Origin: Dehalococcoidia bacterium
GTDB taxonomy: Bacteria; Chloroflexota; Dehalococcoidia; UBA2979
DNA length: 12,099 nt
Reading direction: 5' to 3'
Assembly: GCA_030745285.1 (NCBI GenBank)
Contig: JASLOV010000130.1
Span: 1-12,099 of the forward strand
Shown: piece by piece, positions 1 to 6,475 of the stretch
Numbering within the stretch: position 1 is the stretch's first letter
How the letters are laid out: each line of letters opens with the position of its first letter
Notes under the pieces: model-generated
Databases searched by the model: none
What the model was told of the DNA's origin: nothing
What the model saw: only the letters and a program-made list of their open reading frames with translations
Translations under genes and position numbers: made by a program

Positions 1-135
1 ATCCGAGCCGCCGCCGCGATCGCCGCTGTAGATGCGGCCGTAGTTGGTCATGTAGGAGCCGCCGTCGTCCCCGGCCGAACCGGCGCCCGATCGCCACTCC
101 GACGCCGGAAGCGTCACTCGAAAATCGACGATCAC
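1..135 (-). CDS. Unrecognised protein, N-terminal fragment
   Basis: This is the first 45 codons of a leftward gene that runs off the window edge. I chose GTG at 135-133 because a GGGAGGT ribosome-binding site lies at 147-141, five bases upstream. The protein begins VIVDFRVTLPASEW and continues with a Gly/Ser/Asp-rich stretch (GDDGGSYMTNYGR), ending in RGGGSD at the edge. There is no signal peptide or transmembrane segment in the visible part. I do not recognise the family, and the fragment is too short to assign a function. It is divergent from the small gene at 271. The strong RBS and an open frame up to the edge support a real gene. Confidence 0.6.
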   Translation of the reverse strand, partial: MIVDFRVTLPASEWRSGAGSAGDDGGSYMTNYGRIYSGDRGGGSD

Positions 136-175
136 CGTTCACCTCCCACGGACTCGACACGTAGCACTGGAGGCG

Positions 176-181
176 ACTGTA
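176..181 (-). promoter_or_regulatory. Possible -10 box for the leftward gene at 135
   Basis: On the minus strand this reads TACAGT, which matches four of the six bases of TATAAT. It would start transcription about 34 bases before the GTG at 135, leaving room for the GGGAGGT ribosome-binding site. I see no convincing -35 box 17 bases upstream, so this is a weak call. Confidence 0.25.
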
Positions 182-270
182 GCCGATCGCACCGGGATCA
201 CGGCCCGCCCGGCCGCGAGGGCCCCGCTCTGCGCCCTTATGGCCACCTGCAGAACGATCGGAGGCAGGGG

Positions 271-615
271 ATGCCAGAGTTCGATGCGGTGAAGGACGCC
301 GACCTGAAGGCGCTCTTCCAGAAGGCACACGAGGAGCTGCAGTCCGGCGATTCGACCGCAGCGGTGCACACCTTGAGCGAGACCTATCTGACGTTGATCG
401 AGAAGACCTCGGAGCTGGTCTCGGCGGAGACGCCGGGCGTGGGCACGCCGGTGCGCACGGTCACCCTCTGGCCGCAGCTCGGCGCCAACCTCGTCGCGGG
501 CTCGCTCAACTCCGGCAAGCCACAGATCGACTTCAAGCGCGATGAGTTCTCGATGAGCGAGGCGTTCACCTACTACGAGTTCACCGTGGACACGACGCTG
601 AAGTTCCAGGGCTAG
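271..615 (+). CDS. Small conserved-looking hypothetical protein (114 aa)
   Basis: The ATG at 271 follows a GGAGG at 260-264 with six bases between, so the start is well supported. The first 50 residues look helical and amphipathic (DLKALFQKAHEEL, then AAVHTLSETYLTLIEK). The spacing resembles a single helical hairpin of the TPR kind, although no TPR consensus is clear. The second half is more extended and ends in alternating hydrophobic and polar residues (YYEFTVDTTLKFQG), suggesting beta structure. No signal peptide, membrane segment, cysteine or metal motif is present, so it is probably a soluble cytoplasmic protein. I do not recognise the family. It stands alone, divergent from the gene at 135 and 51 bases ahead of the lipoprotein gene, which seems to have its own promoter. 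Confidence 0.7.
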   Translation: MPEFDAVKDADLKALFQKAHEELQSGDSTAAVHTLSETYLTLIEKTSELVSAETPGVGTPVRTVTLWPQLGANLVAGSLNSGKPQIDFKRDEFSMSEAFTYYEFTVDTTLKFQG

Positions 616-653
616 CCCGCTCGCAGACGGGCCACGGCCCGCCGCGACGCGTC

Positions 654-659
654 TACGAT
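654..659 (+). promoter_or_regulatory. TANNNT -10 box at a leaderless start
   Basis: TACGAT lies seven bases before the ATG at 667, and no Shine-Dalgarno sequence precedes that ATG. This spacing would place transcription start at or one base before the ATG, the arrangement typical of leaderless mRNAs. No good -35 match is visible. Confidence 0.4.
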
Positions 660-666
660 TCGTCCC

Positions 667-1515
667 ATGTCCGGTCGTGCTCGACGCTGGCTATCGCTCT
701 GCGGCGCTGCGTTCGCAATGCTGCTCGCCGCCTGCTCGCCCGCGGACGGCCCCGACGGCCGGCCTACCCTCCAGCCCGCCGCCACCAGCGCCCGTGAACC
801 GGGCGCAACCACGACCCCGGCTCGCCGCTCCACAGCCACCGCCTCGCCCGAACGGAGCGGCGGGAACGCCGCCAGTGCCGTCGAGCCGCCGGCCGGGCTC
901 GCCCTGCCCTTCGACGTGGCCGACATGGCCGGCTTCATCAGCCCCTTCGGGCTCTACCGCACCTCGAAGGACCGCCCCGAGTTCGGTCACAGCGGCATCG
1001 ACATCCCCCTGCGGCAGGGCGCCCCCATCTACGCCGTCGCCGACGGTGCGATCATCTCCGTCACCCCCACCGTCGACCACCGCCCCGGGTCCGTGGTGTG
1101 GCTGCGCATCGCTGCCGGTGACCGGGGAATCAAGGGCTGGGAGTACCTCTACGAACACATCGACCTCACACCCGGGTTGGTCGAGGGCAGTACCGTCCGC
1201 CGCGGCGAGGCGATCGGGACGAACCCGATCGGGCTGAACGCCGGCAACAACCACCTCCAGCTCTCGTATGCCTTCAATGAACAGCGATTCACCAACCGGC
1301 ACACGTGCTGGGTCGACCAGCTCGACGCGCCCGGGCGCGCGGCGCTAACCGGGCGCTTCGACGAGATCCGGGCCAGCGAGGGGTTCGTGCAGGCCTGGAG
1401 CACGTTAGTGAGTGATGGCATGCTCGCCTACCGCGAGCTGCTGAATGCCGAGCGCTTCCCCGATGGAGCGCAGCTCTGCTACCCGCCCGGGACGGACGTG
1501 CGCACCGGCCCGTAG
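667..1515 (+). CDS. M23-like (LytM fold) lipoprotein, probably inactive
   Basis: The N-terminus is a lipoprotein signal: RARR, a hydrophobic stretch, then the lipobox L-A-A-C with Cys23 as the lipidated residue. The protein is therefore expected to be anchored on the outer face of the membrane. Residues 24-80 are a Pro/Ala/Thr/Ser-rich linker. The M23 peptidase domain spans about 90-205: HSGID (H108, D112) supplies two zinc ligands, and YEH (H164) matches a conserved catalytic-region His. The usual final HxH is H196-L-Q198, so the third zinc ligand is replaced by Gln. The downstream part (205-282) has Cys214 and Cys271, which could form a disulfide. Active M23 enzymes cut peptidoglycan cross-links; degenerate members such as EnvC and NlpD regulate amidases. 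The missing ligand points to a binding or regulatory role. The gene ends two bases before a possible downstream -10. Confidence 0.85.
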   Translation: MSGRARRWLSLCGAAFAMLLAACSPADGPDGRPTLQPAATSAREPGATTTPARRSTATASPERSGGNAASAVEPPAGLALPFDVADMAGFISPFGLYRTSKDRPEFGHSGIDIPLRQGAPIYAVADGAIISVTPTVDHRPGSVVWLRIAAGDRGIKGWEYLYEHIDLTPGLVEGSTVRRGEAIGTNPIGLNAGNNHLQLSYAFNEQRFTNRHTCWVDQLDAPGRAALTGRFDEIRASEGFVQAWSTLVSDGMLAYRELLNAERFPDGAQLCYPPGTDVRTGP

Positions 1516-1558
1516 AATCGCCCCGTAGACCGCGCGGCACACGCGAAGGGGCGCACAG

Positions 1559-3034
1559 ATGAGCTCACCACTGGCGCTGCTCGACGAGTTGCTCGCGGCC
1601 GTCGGGCGCGACCGGGCCGAGGGCGGCGGCGGCGCGACTATCACTGGCGCAGACCCGGTCTTCCCGCTGCCGCTGCGCACCGGGGAGGCGGGCGCGGCAG
1701 CGATCGCGGCGACCGGGCTCGCGGCCGCCGAGCTGTGGCGGCTGCGCTCGGCCGTCGAACAGCGGGTGAGCGTCGACGTGCGCGCGGCCAGCGCCGGCAT
1801 GCGCAGCGGTCGCTATCTGCGCGTCGAGCGCGACAACGACGCCGTGCAGAAGGTCGCGCCCGGCATCCGCTCCGCCGTGGCCGGGATGTACGAGGCGCGC
1901 GACGGCCGCTGGATCTACCTGCACTGCAACTTCGCCCACCACCGCGAGCGCATCCGCTCGCTGCTCGACTGCGACGACGACCGCGAGTCCTTCGCCCGGG
2001 CCGTTTCCGGCTGGGATGCGGCGGAGCTCGAGCAGGCCGTCGTCGACGGCGGCGCCTGCGCCGGCCTGATTCGCACCGCCGAGCGGTGGGCGGCCGGCGG
2101 CCCAGCGCAGGCCGTGGCAGAACTGCCGCTGCTCGAGGTCGAGCAGATCGGCGAGAGCCCGCCGGAGGCCCCGGGCGAGTCGGCCGGTCGGTCCGGCGGC
2201 TCAGGCGCCGGCGGAAACCGCGGCAACCAGAGCAACCGCGGCGACCGCCCGCTCTCGGGCGTGCGCGTGCTCGACCTCACCCGCGTGCTCGCCGGTCCGA
2301 CCTGCGCGCGCACCCTCGCCGAGCACGGCGCGGACGTGCTGCGCATCGGGCACGCCGGCCTGCCGGAGCATGGCCTGCACACCATCGACACCGGTCACGG
2401 CAAGCGCTCGGCCGTACTCGACCTGCAGTCGGCCGAGGGCGGCGAACGCCTGCACGCGCTCGCCCGTGTCGCCGATGTCTTCTCGCAGGGCTACCGCCCC
2501 GGCTCGATGGCCGCCCGGGGCTTCTCGCCGGAGGCGATGGCGCAGGCCCGGCCCGGCGTCATCTACGTCACGCTCAGCGCCTTCGGCCACGCTGGCCCGT
2601 GGGCGCAGCGCCGCGGCTTCGACACCCTCGTGCAGTCGGTCAGCGGCTTCTCGCACGAGTACGCCACCGCGGAGGGCGAGCCGAGGCTGCTGCCCGTCTC
2701 CGCGCTCGACTACATCACCGGCTACATCGCCGCCTTCGGGGTGATGGAGGCCCTGCGGCGGCGCGCGACCGCCGGCGGCAGCTACCTGGTGCGCGTCTCG
2801 CTCGCGCAGACCGGGCGCTGGCTCGCTTCGCTGCCGCGCGTTCCCGTCGAACAGGTCGCCGCCGCCGGCGAAGACCTCACCCCCGAGGAGATCGCGGCGC
2901 TGAGCACGACCACCGACTCAGCCTTCGGTCGCATCAGCTACCTCGCGCCGATCGCACAGCTCCCGGAGACCCCGGCCCGCTGGGAGCGTTCCGCCGTCCC
3001 GCTTGACCATGGCGAGGCGACCTGGCTGGACTGA
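1559..3034 (+). CDS. Family III CoA-transferase (CaiB/BaiF) with rearranged halves
   Basis: The C-terminal module (about 231-425) is a typical CaiB/BaiF Rossmann module. It begins PLSGVRVLDLTRVLAGP and includes TGHGKRSAVLDL. RGFDTLVQSVSG contains D355, which aligns with the catalytic Asp that forms the acyl/CoA anhydride. The N-terminal module (1-200) looks like the part that normally follows this core: RVSVDVRAA at 69 resembles the usual QVDVSL segment, and YEARDGRWIYLHCN at 111 resembles the usual DGxY segment. A Gly/Asn/Arg-rich linker (205-230) joins the two. Members move CoA between carboxylic acids, for example in carnitine, oxalate or aromatic-acid metabolism; the substrate here is unknown. 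The start is ATG 1559 with AAGGGG at 1546-1551. The gene converges with the MFS gene, 27 bases away. Total length (491 aa) exceeds the usual roughly 400. Confidence 0.85.
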   Translation: MSSPLALLDELLAAVGRDRAEGGGGATITGADPVFPLPLRTGEAGAAAIAATGLAAAELWRLRSAVEQRVSVDVRAASAGMRSGRYLRVERDNDAVQKVAPGIRSAVAGMYEARDGRWIYLHCNFAHHRERIRSLLDCDDDRESFARAVSGWDAAELEQAVVDGGACAGLIRTAERWAAGGPAQAVAELPLLEVEQIGESPPEAPGESAGRSGGSGAGGNRGNQSNRGDRPLSGVRVLDLTRVLAGPTCARTLAEHGADVLRIGHAGLPEHGLHTIDTGHGKRSAVLDLQSAEGGERLHALARVADVFSQGYRPGSMAARGFSPEAMAQARPGVIYVTLSAFGHAGPWAQRRGFDTLVQSVSGFSHEYATAEGEPRLLPVSALDYITGYIAAFGVMEALRRRATAGGSYLVRVSLAQTGRWLASLPRVPVEQVAAAGEDLTPEEIAALSTTTDSAFGRISYLAPIAQLPETPARWERSAVPLDHGEATWLD

Positions 3035-3061
3035 CGGCGGGCAGCGGCCTCGGCGTCGCGA

Positions 3062-4606
3062 TCAAGGGCCGGGCTGCATGTAGTCACGCCGCGGTTGCAT
3101 GGGCGGTTCGACCGGCTCGCCGGCCTGCTCGGGCTCAACCGCGACGTCCGACGGCGCATCGTCCGCCCGGGGCGCTGCGGCGGGCGCCGGCTCAGGTGGG
3201 GGTTCGGGCGCGGCCTCGCGCCGAACAGCGGGCGTGGCCTCGGTCGAGACGGGCGGCGGCACCTCGACCGCGGCAGCCGGGCCGTCACCATCCGGCAGGC
3301 CGCCGGTGATGCGCGCCGGCAGTTTCGGCTGCCGCACCATCAGCACCAGCAGCGCCCCCAGCACCCACATCACGGCGACGGCGTAGAACGCGCCGTCGTA
3401 GTTGCCAACCCGGTCGAAGTAGAGCTGCACGACGAGCGGGCCGCCTGCGCCGAAGAAGAGCGTGAACGGCATCGCCACACTGCGCACAGCGCCCAGGTAG
3501 CGCCGCCCGAAGTAGGAGGCCCAGATCACCTCTTGGATCGGGATCTGGCCGCCAAAGCCGAGACCGATCAGTACGAACCCCGTCGCCAGCAACCTCACGT
3601 CGTGCGCCTGCGCGGCCACGACGACGATTGCCGTCCCGGCCGCCGAGATCAGGAAGCCCGCCGCCGCGAGCACCTTCCCGGGGTAGTGATCGAGCAGCAC
3701 CCCCCACACCGGCTTCACCAGAGCGGCGGGAAGGGCGACGGCGAACGAGAGCATGAACGCCGCCGTCGTGCGGCTGAACCCGGCGTCCGTGGTGAAGGGG
3801 ATGGTGGTGAACAGGATCGTGCCGAGGCCGACGCCGGAGACGCCGAAGGCCAGCACGATCTGGTACAGCGTGGCCGTGCGCAGCGCCTCGCCCTGCGTCA
3901 GCGAATTCGCGAAGTCCGCCCGCGCCGCCTCGCCCGCGCCGGCACGCATCTCCTCGTCGCTCCTGCCGTCGGGGTTGAGCCCATGCTCCTCCGGCGTGCT
4001 GCGCATCATCAGCGCCGCCGGGTAGACCGCCGCCCAGGCGATCACGGCCAGCAGCCGCCAGCCCGCCCGCCAGCCGAACGCGTCGACGAACGGTGTCAGC
4101 ACGAGCGGCATCAGGATGCCCGCGACGGACACTCCGACGGCCGCCACGCCGACCGCCATGCCGCGGCGCTGCACGAACCACTTGGAGAGCGTGACGTTGA
4201 CGACCAGGTTGCCGATCATCGCAGCGCCGACCGTGAACATCGCGCCGCGCAGCACGATCCACTGCCAGAGCTCCGTGACACCGCTGGTGAGGAAGAGCCC
4301 GGCCCCCAGCACCGTCACGCCCGCCACCATCATGCCGCGCGCATAGCCGCGGTCGACGAGCACGCCGACGAATATGCCGAAGAAGGCCATGATGAATCGC
4401 CCGGCGGTCTGGGCGAGCGAGAACTCGGCGCGGGTCCAGCCGAGGTCCTCCGACATCGGCACCACGAAGACGCCGGCGACGTAGGCCTGCGAGCCCGCGG
4501 AGATCAGCTGCGCCACGAAGGCAACGCCGATCAGCCAGTAGCCGTAGTAGATCAGCGGCCGCCGTCGCTGCGCGACGGTACCTGCGGTCGGCGCGGACAC
4601 GCTCAC
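3062..4606 (-). CDS. MFS transporter with long Pro/Ala/Glu-rich tail
   Basis: This integral membrane protein has about twelve hydrophobic segments. An MFS motif-A-like sequence, GVLVDRGYAR (81-90), follows TM2. A central cytoplasmic loop (about 202-245, HGLNPDGRSDEEM) separates the two six-helix halves. The pattern, including the DLGWTRAEFSLA region near TM1-2, resembles the monocarboxylate or oxalate/formate antiporter branch of MFS. The substrate cannot be read from sequence, but an organic acid is plausible given the convergent CoA-transferase. The last 90 residues (425-514) are not membrane-spanning and are rich in Pro, Ala and Glu. The start is GTG at 4606-4604, supported by GAGGAG at 4620-4615. 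A ten-base C tract (G on the coding strand) sits just upstream of that site. Confidence 0.88.
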   Translation of the reverse strand: MSVSAPTAGTVAQRRRPLIYYGYWLIGVAFVAQLISAGSQAYVAGVFVVPMSEDLGWTRAEFSLAQTAGRFIMAFFGIFVGVLVDRGYARGMMVAGVTVLGAGLFLTSGVTELWQWIVLRGAMFTVGAAMIGNLVVNVTLSKWFVQRRGMAVGVAAVGVSVAGILMPLVLTPFVDAFGWRAGWRLLAVIAWAAVYPAALMMRSTPEEHGLNPDGRSDEEMRAGAGEAARADFANSLTQGEALRTATLYQIVLAFGVSGVGLGTILFTTIPFTTDAGFSRTTAAFMLSFAVALPAALVKPVWGVLLDHYPGKVLAAAGFLISAAGTAIVVVAAQAHDVRLLATGFVLIGLGFGGQIPIQEVIWASYFGRRYLGAVRSVAMPFTLFFGAGGPLVVQLYFDRVGNYDGAFYAVAVMWVLGALLVLMVRQPKLPARITGGLPDGDGPAAAVEVPPPVSTEATPAVRREAAPEPPPEPAPAAAPRADDAPSDVAVEPEQAGEPVEPPMQPRRDYMQPGP

Positions 4607-4625
4607 GCCATCGGCTCCTCGGCGG

Positions 4626-4635
4626 CCCCCCCCCC
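4626..4635. repeat. C10 homopolymer before the MFS gene
   Basis: Ten consecutive C bases on the + strand (G on the coding strand) lie 20 bases upstream of the GTG start of the transporter. They are six bases from its GAGGAG ribosome-binding site. A possible -10, TAAGCT on the minus strand (4652-4647), would put the tract in the 5' untranslated leader. Slippage here could alter expression, or the length may be a sequencing error. Confidence 0.7.
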
Positions 4636-4707
4636 CGAACGGGCCCAGCTTACCCGGCGGCGGCCGGCATCGTGGCCCGCGGCGCGACGGAGCTACTCGA
4701 TGGCTGG

Positions 4708-5676
4708 CTACTTGATAGCTGGCTGTGCGTCGAAGCGCCCGGTGATGTACTGGTCCGCGCGAATCGCCGCCGTGGCGCCGTCGCCGGCGGCGGAAACGAC
4801 CTGGCGCGCGGCATCGACGCGCACGTCGCCGGCCGCGTAGAGGCCGGCCAGCTCAGTCTCCATCCAGAGGTTCACGTAGGCGTGCCCGCCCCGGTCCAGC
4901 GGCACCAGCCCGGCCAGCAGGCTGGAGTTCGGCGTCTGCCCGATGAATACGAACAGCGCGGAGACATCGAGCCGTCTCTGCTCGCCGCTTTTCACGTTCT
5001 TGAGGTCGACTGACGTGACCTCGTCCTCGCCGTTCACCCGCTCGACGACGGTGTCCCAGACCGGAACGATCTTCGGATCCTCCGCCACCCGCTGCTGCAG
5101 CAGCCGGGAGGCGCGGAACTGGTCGCGGCGGTGAATCACGGACAGCTTCGATGCGTAGCGAGTCGTGAACAGCGCCTCATCGAGCGCGGCGTCGCCCCCG
5201 CCCACAACGGCGACCTCCTGGCCCTTGAAGAACGCCGCATCGCAGGTCGCGCAGTAAGAGACGCCCCGGCCGGTCAGCTCCGCCTCGCCCGGCACCTCGA
5301 GCTTGTTCTGGTCTGCCCCGGCGGTCACGATCACGGCCTTCGCGCGGTAGAGTCCGGAGTCCGACTGCACGATGTAGTACGGCCCCTCCCGACGGAGGTC
5401 GGAGATCGGCTCGTACTTCGTCTCCACGCCGAAGCGGCCCGCCTGATCGTGCATCGCCATCGCCAGGTCGTAGCCCTCGATGCCGTTCGCAAAGCCAGGG
5501 TAGTTCTCCACCAGCCCGGACTGGGCGATCTGGCCCCCGATCATGGAGTGCTCCCAGACGACGGCGCGACGCAGCGCGCGCGCTGCGTAGATGCCGGCCG
5601 TCAGCCCGGTCGGCCCGCCGCCGATGATGGCGACGTCGATTTCCTCGTACGCCCGCGCGGGGCTCTCGTCAGTCAT
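4708..5676 (-). CDS. trxB: Thioredoxin reductase (NADPH, FAD)
   Basis: The 322-residue product matches the usual length of low-molecular-weight thioredoxin reductase, a cytoplasmic FAD enzyme that passes electrons from NADPH to thioredoxin. The FAD-binding GGGPTG is at 19-24. The redox-active CATC is C142 and C145. The NADPH-binding GGGDAA is at 159-164, with HRRDQFRA from 182, whose arginines usually hold the NADPH 2'-phosphate. The C-terminal FAD motif is GLYAAGDVR followed by RQVVSAAGDGA. I chose ATG 5676 because GGAGG lies at 5686-5682, five bases upstream; an upstream extension lacks family similarity. The gene is divergent from the ferredoxin:thioredoxin reductase gene, and thioredoxin lies about 0.8 kb further on. 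All motif residues are intact. Confidence 0.95.
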   Translation of the reverse strand: MTDESPARAYEEIDVAIIGGGPTGLTAGIYAARALRRAVVWEHSMIGGQIAQSGLVENYPGFANGIEGYDLAMAMHDQAGRFGVETKYEPISDLRREGPYYIVQSDSGLYRAKAVIVTAGADQNKLEVPGEAELTGRGVSYCATCDAAFFKGQEVAVVGGGDAALDEALFTTRYASKLSVIHRRDQFRASRLLQQRVAEDPKIVPVWDTVVERVNGEDEVTSVDLKNVKSGEQRRLDVSALFVFIGQTPNSSLLAGLVPLDRGGHAYVNLWMETELAGLYAAGDVRVDAARQVVSAAGDGATAAIRADQYITGRFDAQPAIK

Positions 5677-5703
5677 CGCAGCCTCCAATTCTCTCTCGTG
5701 CAT

Positions 5704-5723
5704 ACGTGATGTCACACGTGATG
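5704..5723. repeat. Direct repeat ACGTGATG in the divergent trxB/FTR gap
   Basis: ACGTGATG occurs at 5704-5711 and again at 5716-5723, a period of 12 bases. With the TCAC between them, the half-sites alternate as GTGA, TCAC, GTGA, each two bases apart. The repeat is 28 bases upstream of the trxB start and between two redox genes, so it could be a regulator site; no regulator is identified. Confidence 0.35.
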
Positions 5724-5846
5724 GACGGGTCGCGCGGTGTCTGAGAACGAAACTTGCAACACGCGGTCGATGTCCTGACACTGAGCGCTGAGCCAACTCT
5801 TCGCTTCGGATACGAGCGAGCCGCCCCACCGCCGAAGGACATTGCC

Positions 5847-6329
5847 GTGACGCAGCCCGGCGTCGAACAACCGAGCGACGAGGACCGCGCGCAGGCCTCG
5901 CCCGGGTCCATGGCGAAGATGTGGAAGTACGTCGAGGCCTTCGCCAACAAGAGTGGCTCTTACCTCCACCCCCAGCGCGAGATCACCGAGTTTCTGGTGA
6001 TCGGGCTCGCCAAGCACATCGATGAGGTCGGGCGCCCGCTCTGCCCCTGCAACTTCTACGAGGACCGCCAGAAGGAAGTCGAGGCGAAGACGTGGATCTG
6101 CGCCTGCGAGGAGATGCAGAAGTACAAATACTGTCACTGACTGCTCTTCGTCACGTCGGAAGGTCTTCCGATCACTGAACATCTCCCGGAGGGACATGAG
6201 GGCCGAGAGATCTACGGCCTCGTCAAGGATCCGCACCCCGACAAGGGCCGTGCGATCTGGCGGCTGGAGCAGAAGCAGGGCCGGACGATCCACAAGGGCG
6301 TCCGCGCCACCGACTCCGACGCTGGCTAG
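5847..6329 (+). CDS. ftrC: Ferredoxin:thioredoxin reductase catalytic chain, selenocysteine-containing
   Basis: FTR uses a [4Fe-4S] cluster next to a redox disulfide to pass electrons one at a time from ferredoxin to thioredoxin. The start is GTG 5847 with GAAGGA at 5834-5839, seven bases upstream. Motifs are C66-P-C68, C85-A-C87 and C96-H-U98, matching CPC, CPC and CHC of plant and cyanobacterial FTR. Residue 98 is encoded by TGA (6138-6140). By homology C66, C85, C87 and C96 hold the cluster, and C68 pairs with residue 98 as the catalytic pair. After TGA the same frame continues LLFVTSEGLPITEHLPEGHEG, then GREIYGLVKDPHPDKGRA, ending at TAG 6327-6329; 160 residues in all. A SECIS-like hairpin follows the TGA. 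Other genes here use TGA as stop, so the code is not reassigned. A Cys-to-stop error is the alternative. No variable (FtrV) chain is visible. Confidence 0.88.
6156..6171 (+). promoter_or_regulatory. Bacterial SECIS hairpin
   Basis: The sequence TCGGAAGGTCTTCCGA forms six perfect pairs (6156-6161 with 6166-6171) around the tetraloop GGUC. The apex, AGGUCU, is identical to that of the E. coli fdhF SECIS, whose loop G and U contact SelB. It begins 15 bases after the TGA, with the loop one codon further from the TGA than in fdhF. A lower stem is possible (TCA 6151-6153 with TGA 6176-6178). U6156 could pair or act as the bulged U near the apex. The hairpin is within coding sequence, as expected for bacteria. 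Confidence 0.82.
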
Positions 6330-6398
6330 ACGGGCCCCCGCGAAATCAGCAAGAACCGCGTCTCGCCCGAGGGGCCAGAAGACCGGCCGTTCGGCATG

Positions 6399-6428
6399 AG
6401 ACTGGCGGGCTTCTCAGCCCGCCAGTCT
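6399..6428. terminator. Bidirectional terminator between FTR and trxA
   Basis: AGACTGGCGGGC (6399-6410) pairs perfectly over 12 bases with GCCCGCCAGTCT (6417-6428) around the loop TTCTCA. It lies 70 bases after the FTR stop and 47 bases beyond the trxA stop on the other strand, so it can end both convergent transcripts. No long T tract follows on either side, as is common in GC-rich genomes. Confidence 0.75.
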
Positions 6429-6441
6429 GTCGTCAGTGGCC

Positions 6442-6455
6442 GGCCCTCACGGGCC
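6442..6455 (-). terminator. Small GC hairpin after trxA
   Basis: On the minus strand GGCCC, loop GTGA (a GNRA tetraloop), then GGGCC form a five-pair stem 20 bases past the trxA stop. It may work with the larger hairpin at 6399-6428. There is no T tract, so the call is tentative. Confidence 0.3.
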
Positions 6456-6475
6456 CTTCGTAACCGGAACGGCTG

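Noticed and set aside
628..641. CGGGC/GCCCG hairpin before the lipoprotein gene as a terminator
   Set aside because: A five-pair stem with no T tract is expected by chance in such GC-rich DNA.
1735..3006. Second long + frame within the CoA-transferase gene
   Set aside because: Its Arg/Ala/Gly-rich composition marks an alternate-frame shadow; the CaiB motifs are in the other frame.
3095..4840. Long open frame (581 codons) on the + strand opposite the MFS gene
   Set aside because: It has biased His/Arg/Gln composition and lies opposite a clear twelve-helix transporter; it is a GC-driven shadow.
5677..5829. N-terminal extension of thioredoxin reductase to 5829
   Set aside because: It has no family similarity, and ATG 5676 has a clear GGAGG site.
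5847..6140. FTR gene ending at the TGA as a 97-residue protein or pseudogene
   Set aside because: The frame continues with family-like sequence, the TGA is exactly at a catalytic Cys, and a SECIS-like hairpin follows. A truncated product would lack half of the redox pair.
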